The position numbers and the translations under genes are program-made. The notes beneath the pieces were generated by a model. That model saw nothing but the letters and a program-made list of their open reading frames with translations. It was not told the origin of the DNA and searched no databases. Of a stretch of 64,000 nt of DNA, positions 54,501 to 61,908 are shown one piece after another (positions within the stretch are counted from its first letter, which is position 1; each line of letters begins with the position of its first letter). This stretch comes from Sindora glabra (Eukaryota > Streptophyta > Magnoliopsida > Fabales > Fabaceae): the NCBI GenBank assembly GCA_020226215.1, contig CM035232.1, positions 49,848,179 to 49,912,178 of the forward strand, written 5' to 3'.

Positions 54501-55784
54501 GTGGGTAGCTAATAACATTTAGGAAAAATTTTAGATCAAAGTTACACTAAAATAATACTCAAATAAATTAGGCAAAAAACTATCATAAATAATTTTTATT
54601 CTAGAAAATTTTTAAAAAATGCCCAAAATTATGTACTCAAGGAGTAGAGCACTTAAGTATGCTTAGTGCCACCGCTAGCTACCTAAAGGTGGCATGTGGC
54701 GATCACACACCTTTGGTGTGATTGGGCATCACACACATGTAGCTAAATAACATTTTCTTCCTCTTGTTGGGTCTACAATAGATCATCTTGTGACCTAAAA
54801 GCAGACCCAATCTTATTTATATGCAATTTAAGCCTTATTTTATAGGATTTTTTTTCACCAAATCCTCTTTGAACATGTTTTCTAACTAAGCCAATCTAGT
54901 TTTCTTCCAAAATTGCATCGAAAATAGATTTTTAGGTTTTCCAAAACCTTCAAAAAATGGTTGTCATCCATCATGATTTTAGGAGTGTTCTTTATAGTTT
55001 TTATTCTTTAAATGAATTTTCATTTTTTTGAAAAATTATGTGTTGGACTAAACCTAATTGAAAATCTATCCAAAATGGTGTAAAGTTACAATTTCAAAAT
55101 TTCAAATTAGGTATTATAGTCATGACATGTTCCATGATTTCTAGCTTCATTCACACCATGATTTTGCCTATTTTCACATTGGATTAGCATATTTTGGAGC
55201 TCACTACTTAACCAACAACCATAGTAATCCATGTTCCCTATCTCAATCAAATCCAATGTGACTAAGACACCAATAGCTTCGAAAAAACTAGAAACACATC
55301 CACTAAGTGGTTTTCATTTTTGAACAACCACCTAAAATAATTTCACAAAATCAAAATATTTTACAATTCAATACCAAATATAACAAGCATTTGTATTTAT
55401 TGATAAACAAGCAAACAAACATGTTGCTAAACAAATGAAACGTTCATGTTCTTTATGTGAAAAATTTAAGTTTAGCAGATAGTAAGCTATGTGAATGTTC
55501 TTGAGTTTAAAACCCCATGGATGCCCATGAAACTTCTATTTCAAACAAAAAGATAGAAAGCTCAAAAAAAGACAATGCCTTTCAGGCAACACATCCTCAA
55601 AAGAAAACTAAGAGTTATAGATACATATAACATGGGTCATCAAAATTTCACACTAACATGCCATATACATGCAATATAAATACCGAAGTAAAATTTGCCG
55701 AGAAAGAGAGATGAATATTCAACTTCATAGAATTGCATTAAAAATTATTCTAAAACACTCAACCATAATTCAAAGTCTTAACTT

Positions 55785-55797
55785 GGCTCTAATACCA
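55785..55797 (-). other. Primer-binding site of element B
   Basis: Minus-strand TGGTATTAGAGCC, against the initiator-Met site TGGTATCAGAGC; one C-to-T change. Confidence 0.8.
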
Positions 55798-55799
55798 AT

Positions 55800-56309
55800 T
55801 TTTGGGATTATTTTAGATTAAACATGAAAACCCTGAATTTGGGCTTTCAATTATGGCATGCACATAATGAAGTAACAATTAGCTATATAAATTGTTAAAA
55901 CAAATATTTGGACTAATTGGTGATTCATCTTCAATCTTGCATTCCTTGTGCCATTTGAATGAGTATCTGTCATATAAAAATATATAAAATCATTACAGAA
56001 GTATCACTACCTCTATTGTAACCTCGTTTCTCTTTCTTTGATAATGAGATTAATTCTGCATGCTGGTGGGACAAAATACAAACTAAGGTATGTTATTAGA
56101 GTCAGGGGATCTCATTAAATAAATTGGATTGAGTCATGGATTCTACCTATCATAGGATTCATGCCCTATTAATCCATATTTGAGTCATGATATCATACAG
56201 GGCCTAATTTCAATTATCACTTTATTTAGAGTCCATACAATAAAATTTAACATCAATGGTCATTTATTAAATTAATGTAAGACTAGCTCACATTAAAATT
56301 TCTAAATCA
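55800..56309 (-). repeat. 5' LTR of element B
   Basis: Aligns base-for-base in order with 51030-51532. Its left edge adjoins the primer site. The right edge is blurred (TTTCTAAATCATAATCAT). Confidence 0.8.
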
Positions 56310-56593
56310 TAATCATCTTCCTCTCTTTTTAATGAGAAAAATGAAGTTTGCACACACAATGAGGCAAATTCATATTTGAGTTGGTTATTAGGTATAGGGA
56401 CCTCATTAAAATAACTAAATTAGGCATAAATTCTACCCTTAAAAAAATCCATGTTCAATTAACTCATACTTTGAGCTCAAATATCATACAAGGCCTATTA
56501 TTAATAGTCATCTTAATTTTAAACTCACAAAATTAATATTAACATTAATTATAATTTATAAATTAATGTGAGACTCACATTAAATTTTTAACA
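56310..56593 (-). repeat. 5' LTR of element A, right fragment
   Basis: Matches 46000-46274: AATGAGA, then GGACCTCATTAAAATAACT versus GGATATCTCATTAAAACAAT, then AATTAATATTAACATTAATT. Ends in TTTTTAACA and is followed by TATTA. Confidence 0.85.
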
Positions 56594-56598
56594 TATTA

Positions 56599-58400
56599 GT
56601 TATAATAATATATATTCTTACTTTCACTTAATGAGAAGAAAATATTTATTAATTATGTTGTTTAAATATTAGCTTTATAGAACTCGATGTTGTACTCTTC
56701 AATTTTCTAAATATTAGAAATTTTATTTGCATCCTTTCTATTAACTGAAAGCAAGAGTACCTGATATTAGATAAGAATCGTGACGGAGTCAAGAGAGGTT
56801 GGCAATGACTCTGACCTCTCCAAAAAATTTAATATCTTCATATTTTAAATAATAATTTTATATTAATCCCTTAAAAATTTAAGATTTATATATTTTATAA
56901 ACAAATTTAATACACGATCCTCTCATATGAAAATTTCCGTTGGCAAAAATATGCGGTATATCTGATATATTCAGGAATTTGTCATGCACCCAAAGAAAAA
57001 TCAGAAAGAGTGAGGCAAATATTTGACGAAGTTATGATATAGGAAACTACGAGGAAACAACCTAAGTTGTCGGGGTTTCTAGAATTCTACAAAACTTATT
57101 GGTGCAGCAAACCTACTCAGAGGATTATTTTGACTATAGAATACAATATTAATCTTTTTTAAAGAGAAGAGATAATTATAGTCAAAGTTCTAATTGCAAT
57201 TGAAACAGTGTTTACATTATAATCACTAAAATTACAAGCAAACATGAAAAATGCGATTATAGCAAAACATGAGTGTTAATAAATAAATAAATAAGAATGC
57301 ACAAATTTGAGTCCAATAAAAATATTAGGTTTAATGCCAAGAGTTTGTAATTTAAATAGTATTTGATATTTCTTAAAGATTTACACCTTTTGATGCATAC
57401 AAGATTCGATTCCTGATTTTTAAATATATGCGTCTAGTAATTTATGTACTTTTATTACAATAAAACATTATTACTTTTAGTATATACTACAATTAGACAT
57501 TTTAATTTAAAATCATGATTGTAACATCTACGCGAGTCTTGTTAAATTGGTTATGATGTGGTACCTCTTGACAAAGTTTGCTAGTTTTTATAAAAATTTA
57601 ATGTAGAGATGAAAAACTTGCAACTTTCCATACAATAAAATGTCGTAAGTTTGTACAATCTTTCCTATAGCAAATACATCAAAAATTGTAATTCCATCGT
57701 CGAAAATTGTAATAAAAGATTTGCAATTTTTTTTAAATAATTTACATTCAATAAGAAAGCTATATGAATACACACCAGTAGACTTCTTTTAAGGACACAC
57801 CAAACCATACTCTGTAATATAATTACAAGTAATAGTAAATATTTACACTACTGCTACATATTCACTCTCCTTTCTAAACCAGAAAATTTTATTGCTTCAA
57901 CTCTTTCTTTAACAAGTCAAAAATGCATTCTGTTTCTGATTTAAAAAAGATACTGAGAAGAGAATGAACACATGAACTATGAGTGCCATCCCTCTAAAAT
58001 TACATAATTATAATTTTGGTTCTTGTCTATTTCTCTCCTCTTTGAAAAAGCAACTTTTCTTATTTTAAGGGAAAGTTGAATGAAATACAGAACAACTTTA
58101 GTTGAAACTCCTCTGCAACTGTTTGAGTCCAACTTTGAAGCAAAAGATGCTTCTGGTGATAAGTTGGTCTAAATTTAAACGGATGGACACCTAGACGGTC
58201 TTTTGCAACTTCTTGACTTATCTAAATCAAATGAAATCCACACGTTGGTTTTTTCTATTATAAATTATATAATATTTTATATTACCTTTGCTAGTCTATT
58301 TTTCTGTGATCAGATAACATGTTCAGAAAGCTACTTGTTGGTCTTAGTAAAAGGTTGTAAGTATTTTATTTTATTCAAAGGAAAGTTCGAGCCCTACTAA
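56599..58400. other. Spacer, no gene recognised
   Basis: AT-rich with few open stretches (longest about 65 codons). A degenerate tRNA-like A-box (58339-58354) and B-box (AGTTCGAGCCC, 58384-58394) occur at a SINE-like spacing, too weak to call. Confidence 0.35.
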
Positions 58401-58408
58401 AACCATTC

Positions 58409-58432
58409 AAACAGGGGAGCCATCCCCTGTTT
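58409..58432 (+). repeat. Perfect 10-bp hairpin with following T-run
   Basis: AAACAGGGGA (58409-58418), loop GCCA, TCCCCTGTTT (58423-58432), then two more T. Looks like an RNA hairpin followed by a short T-run; function unknown. Confidence 0.85.
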
Positions 58433-58561
58433 TTCGGGTTTAGCAGAACAATGTACGCTGATGATGTCTTAAGAATTCCAATCTAACCAGTTCGCTCAAT
58501 GCTTTTTCTTGAGTCCAACCCAGCAAAGATGTGGGCAAAATGCACACCGATTATGGACAAG

Positions 58562-59289
58562 TGTCACAAGCTGGTAGTTGTGACAGTTCCATAGGAAAAC
58601 ATGCTTGGATTAAGACAAGACTTGGTGGAAAAATCCAACATGTTATGAGGGTCCTGTGGCTGAAATTTGAGATCAATCAGGCTTGCGTACGATTTTTCCC
58701 GATTTTCCCAAGTTTGGGGGTATTTTGATCATTTCAGAAGGTTCGTGAATCCGGCGGGGTTCAACGAGACCATATTCGGAATCCTCGCATTATTATCTTC
58801 GTGTCGGCTAGTTTTCGTGACAATCGGACACCCGGAGCATGGCGAAAAAGGCTTATGACAACTCGGAAAAAGTATGTCATCTTCCCACGGGAGGGCTTTT
58901 GTTCAAAATGCTCTTTAAGGGGGTGGATTGTTCTGCGGGCCTGCGGGGTGCCGGGACACTGAGCTGGGGACGGAGTGTGTTGGCTTGTAGCCATCCCCTT
59001 GCACACTCAAAGCTATGTAATGAGGCATAAACCAAGCGAACGGAGTGTCCCTCTCCCTATTCATTTGTCCCTTCGGTCCGTAGTGCACGGAGGCTTCCTG
59101 TGTGGAAGGATCCTGCGGTCCGGTATGCGCGGGTGCTTCGGCGACATACGATATGGGCGTGCGGACATGGTCCGTTATCTTTACCCAAGCGTGCCAATTG
59201 AGGGTTTAATGTTGGAAGGCTGGCATGTTGGCCAAGAGTGGCAAGCATGCGCCGCACGGTTTCGGCTGGAGAGCCGCCGGCCCGTGACA
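58562..59289 (+). repeat. 5' LTR of the young element
   Basis: 728 bp, TGTCAC to GTGACA (6-bp inverted ends). Open stretches inside it recur in the other LTR and reflect LTR sequence, not genes. Confidence 0.95.
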
Positions 59290-59291
59290 GA

Positions 59292-59303
59292 TGGTATCAG
59301 AGC
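59292..59303 (+). other. Primer-binding site, initiator Met tRNA
   Basis: TGGTATCAGAGC, the exact 12-base site complementary to the 3' end of plant initiator-Met tRNA. It fixes the element's orientation as plus. Confidence 0.95.
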
Positions 59304-59313
59304 TCGGTTTGCA

Positions 59314-60071
59314 CCAGAGGGCCAAGATCGGGTAGGCACAATTGGTTTAGATGCGGCTTGTCCCTTAATATACGGTATGTGCGAAGCTATCATTCTCTTA
59401 AACTCGGTGGTGTCGTTGCCAAAGACTTGACCAGAGGGTGCAAGAGATTGGATCGTCCCGAGAAGCCAGTGACCGGGGAATGGTACATATTGGTGATCGA
59501 GGATTTGTACGAAGGGCCTAAGCATTTGTGCCAAGTGGGCTATCTTGCTTGTCAGTTGTGCGTGGGACATTGGTTATGCGCTCATTCATAGTAGTGGCAT
59601 CGAGGGATGCAAACCACCGTCCAGTGGGACGAGGGAATTGACGGCTAATCCGGTGTGAGAAGCCTTGGTCTTGCCAGAGGGCTTGACTGCCTGAGGGATC
59701 GGTGGAACCAGAGGGTGAAGCCTTAGGTCGTGCCAGAGGGCGTGACCACAGTTGGAGGGCATGAGCGGATCTTTCCAGAGGGAGTGGTCCAAAATCATGT
59801 CAAGAAGGTCCGGAGGGACTGTCCGAGTGCTCAGTGGAGCATTTTAGCCAGAGGGCTTGGCAAAGATTCAGAGGAATCAATGCCGTGCGAGTTAGAGTGG
59901 ATGGTGCTCTATGCTCAACCCCCTTCTACGAGTTGAAGTGGGGGAGCCATCAGAGGATGCGCTCGTGAAGTCGTCAGAGGACGCACACCAAGGAGTGGTC
60001 GTGAGGACCGCGATGCTAGTGGGCATCAAACTCCGAGGGTAGGCTGTGATGGTCGGTGATATGCCAGAGGG
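59314..60071 (+). repeat. Eight dispersed copies of CCAGAGGG
   Basis: Exact copies start at 59314, 59431, 59674, 59708, 59733, 59775, 59848 and 60064. Spacings are not multiples of three, so they are not an in-frame peptide repeat. Most form the apex of a hairpin. Confidence 0.95.
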
Positions 60072-60670
60072 CATTGATCCAGAGAGGATCAAAGGATCCG
60101 ATCGGGTGTGCAATTGGCCTTGCTTAGTGCAATGAATCGACCAAAATGCAAACGAGCGGTTGGGGAGCGAGGTTCGCCCTCTGTGCGTCGATCCAACGTA
60201 AGTCTTGTCTCTTGTACAGGTGTATGGGACACTTAGTGCAAGATACCTGTTAGTAGGTGATTCAAAGCACTAGCATTTGTCATGAGCCATAGGGTTGGCA
60301 CACACTTAAGCTACGGAGTGGCGTATTGTGCAATCTGCAGAGGCAGTGAGCGCCAGTTGCTGAGGCAACTACCCGTTGAACAAGTTACGGAGGTAACGAG
60401 TTCGGGAGAGCTATGTGGGATAGCAGCACTAGAGAGAGTGTCGGGATACTTGTAAGGTGACTACAGAGGTAGCCCTTCGAGTGACTTTGCGGAGGATACA
60501 TTTTGCCAAGTACCTATGTTACAGAGGTAACAGACAGCCTAACTCCGAGATGGGGGAAACATTTCATAGCACTCAAAGAGACAGGCTTTGAGACGGTCGA
60601 GGGAGTAACTCAGCAGAGTAGGCTGAAGACCGGAGCCGTGTCAGATTGAGGCGTCAATGAGGGCATTGAC
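59426..60670 (+). ncRNA. Array of small hairpins with NGAG-type loops (predicted RNA structure)
   Basis: About twenty hairpins with different stems but near-constant loops. AGAG loops: 59726-59747 (9-bp stem GGTCGTGCC with GGCGTGACC, two G-U pairs), 59846-59857, 59865-59878, 59948-59959, 59972-59983, 60061-60074, 60335-60346, 60461-60472, 60517-60532. GGAG loops: 59808-59819, 60384-60397. TGAG loop: 60355-60370. AGTG loops: 59618-59631, 59826-59843, 60012-60027. Others: 59597-59610 (GAGG), 60074-60092 (AGAGA), 60410-60424 (GTGGG), 60653-60670 (7 bp, AGGG). Nearly all are closed by C-G. The stems change in a paired way, which argues for RNA structure. This is a prediction; no transcript is shown. 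Confidence 0.75.
59933..59946 (+). other. Internal copy of the polypurine tract
   Basis: TTGAAGTGGGGGAG is identical over 14 bases to 60673-60686 next to the 3' LTR. Could be a central polypurine tract or the scar of an internal rearrangement. Confidence 0.8.
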
Positions 60671-60674
60671 ATTT

Positions 60675-60688
60675 GAAGTGGGGGAGAA
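60675..60688 (+). other. Polypurine tract of the young element
   Basis: GAAGTGGGGGAGAA immediately before the 3' LTR; primes plus-strand DNA synthesis in this class. Confidence 0.9.
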
Positions 60689-61416
60689 TGTCACAAGCTA
60701 GTAGTTGTGACAGTTCCATAGGCAAACATGCTTGGATTAAGACAAGACTTGGTGGAAAAATCCAACATGTTATGAGGGTCCTGTGGCTGAAATTTGAGAT
60801 CAATCCGGCTTGCATACGATTTTTCCCGATTTTCCCAAGTTTGGGGGTATTTTGATCATTTCAGAAGGTTCGTGAATCTGGCGGGGTTCAACGAGACCAT
60901 ATTCGGAATCCTCACATTATTATCTTCGTGTCGGCTAGTTTTCGTGACAATCGGACACCCGGAGCATGGCGAAAAGGGCTTATGACAACTCGGAAAAAGT
61001 ATGTCATCTTCCTACGGGAGGCCTTTTGTTCAAAATGCTCTTTAAGGGGGTGGAGTGCTCTGCGGGCCTGCGGGGCGCCGGGACACTGAGCTGGGGACGG
61101 AGTGTGTTGGCTTGTAGCCATCCCCTTGCACACTCAAAGCTATGTAATGAGGCATAAACCAAGCGAACGGAGTGTCCCTCTCCCTATTCATTTGTCCCTT
61201 CGGTCCGTAGTGCACGGAGGCTTCCTGTGTGGAAGGATCCTGCGGTCTGGTATGCGCGGGTGCTTCGGCGACATATGATATGGGCGTGCGAACATGGTCC
61301 GTTATCTTTACCCAAGCGTGCCAATTGAGGGTTTAATGTTGGAAGGCTGGCATGTTGGCCAAGAGTGGCAAGCATGCGCCGCACGGTTTCGGCTGGAGAG
61401 CCGCCGGCCCGTGACA
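60689..61416 (+). repeat. 3' LTR of the young element
   Basis: 728 bp. Fifteen differences from the 5' LTR, six of them at CpG sites, as expected from decay of methylated cytosines. Confidence 0.95.
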
Positions 61417-61613
61417 CAAGGAAGGCACGTATTGTTAATGGCGTCCGAGGTTTAGCGAGTGTCAACGCGTTTTAATATTCTAGCGTGAGTAAAATTAAAA
61501 AAATTAATAGAAATATTTTAAGTTACACCTATGCTCTTAGGTGACAACTAAAAAATAAATTCGTTTGAAATAATATTAAAAATAAATCTATTGAATATTT
61601 TAAATTTTATTAA
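61417..61613. other. Short spacer between retroelements
   Basis: Begins with the less AT-rich continuation of the 58561 flank (CAAGGAAGGCACGTATTG), then AT-rich. Nothing recognised. Confidence 0.3.
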
Positions 61614-61908
61614 TGTTAAACTCTGGTTTGATAGATAAGTATTATATTTTGTAAAATAAAAATTCTTTTTATTTTTGTTTTGCAAAATTGGGCTTTGGTC
61701 TAGCCTCACACGATATTTGCATGCTTGGGGTCAAATTCATTATTTTACACTAGTTTTGGCATACCTAATGCATGTGAACCTGTCACTTTCTTTTCTTATC
61801 ACTTTATATAAAAGAGAGGTTATATATATATATATATATATATCTTTTTGAGGTTTAACTTGTTGAATGTGGAACTTAATTTTTTGAAATATAACATAAT
61901 ATGCAACA
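61614..61908 (-). repeat. Putative 3' LTR of the decayed copia element
   Basis: Plus-strand ends TGTTAAAC and GCAACA, about 295 bp. Minus-strand TTTATATAAAG (61802-61812) could be its TATA box. It adjoins a polypurine tract (minus TATATGGGGGAT, 61909-61920). The far end is chosen only from TG...CA ends, and the partner LTR lies outside the window. Contains an (AT)n run at 61821-61843. Confidence 0.55.

Larger units (their letters stand above)
51030..56309 (-). mobile_element. LARD-like LTR retrotransposon B, nested in A
   Basis: The 3' LTR is 51030-51532, the internal region 51533-55799, the 5' LTR 55800-about 56309. Both LTRs share GGATTATTTTAGATTAAA, GGCTTTCAATTATGG, GCACATAATGAAGTAA and TGCCATTTGAATGAGTATCT. 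The primer site is GGCTCTAATACCA on the plus strand (55785-55797), i.e. TGGTATTAGAGCC, one mismatch in the 12-base initiator-Met site. ATCAT at 51024-51028 and 56312-56316 is a possible target duplication, though the ends have drifted. The interior is homologous to that of A and equally non-coding. Confidence 0.85.
45771..56593 (-). mobile_element. LARD-like non-coding LTR retrotransposon A (interrupted by B)
   Basis: The 3' LTR is 45771-46274 (plus strand TGCAAGAATAAATTT to TTTCTAACA). The internal region is 46275-50808. The 5' LTR is split into 50809-51029 and about 56312-56593 by insertion of element B. The 5-bp target duplication TATTA is exact (45766-45770 and 56594-56598). On the minus strand the 5' LTR is followed by TTGATATTAGAGC (50796-50808), a decayed initiator-Met primer site. 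A purine tract (GAGTAAGAGAT) precedes the 3' LTR. The 4.5-kb interior has no gag or pol I can recognise. LTR halves differ at very roughly 15 percent by eye, so it is old. Confidence 0.85.
58562..61416 (+). mobile_element. Young non-autonomous LTR retrotransposon, complete
   Basis: Two 728-bp LTRs (58562-59289 and 60689-61416), both TGTCACAAGC to CCCGTGACA, differ at 15 positions with no indels (11 transitions, 4 transversions). An exact TGGTATCAGAGC primer site lies 2 bases after the left LTR and a polypurine tract directly before the right one. Flanks are ACAAG (58557-58561) and CAAG after the right LTR; counting the shared terminal A gives ACAAG at 61416-61420, so a 4- or 5-bp target duplication. 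The 1399-bp interior has no gag, protease, integrase or RT that I recognise, and is G+C-rich against an AT-rich neighbourhood. It must move with proteins from a relative. Size is between TRIM and LARD classes. Confidence 0.95.

Noticed and set aside
58339..58394. tRNA gene
   Set aside because: Only A-box-like and B-box-like text is present; no acceptor, anticodon or D-arm pairing could be drawn.
59057..59591. Open stretches of 117-151 codons in the young retrotransposon as genes
   Set aside because: They cross the LTR boundary or recur in both LTRs, overlap on both strands, and show no gag, zinc-knuckle or enzyme motif. High G+C alone makes longer open frames likely.
59426..60670. CRISPR-like array
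   Set aside because: The repeats are hairpins with unlike stems and irregular spacing inside a plant LTR element; there are no identical direct repeats or cas genes.
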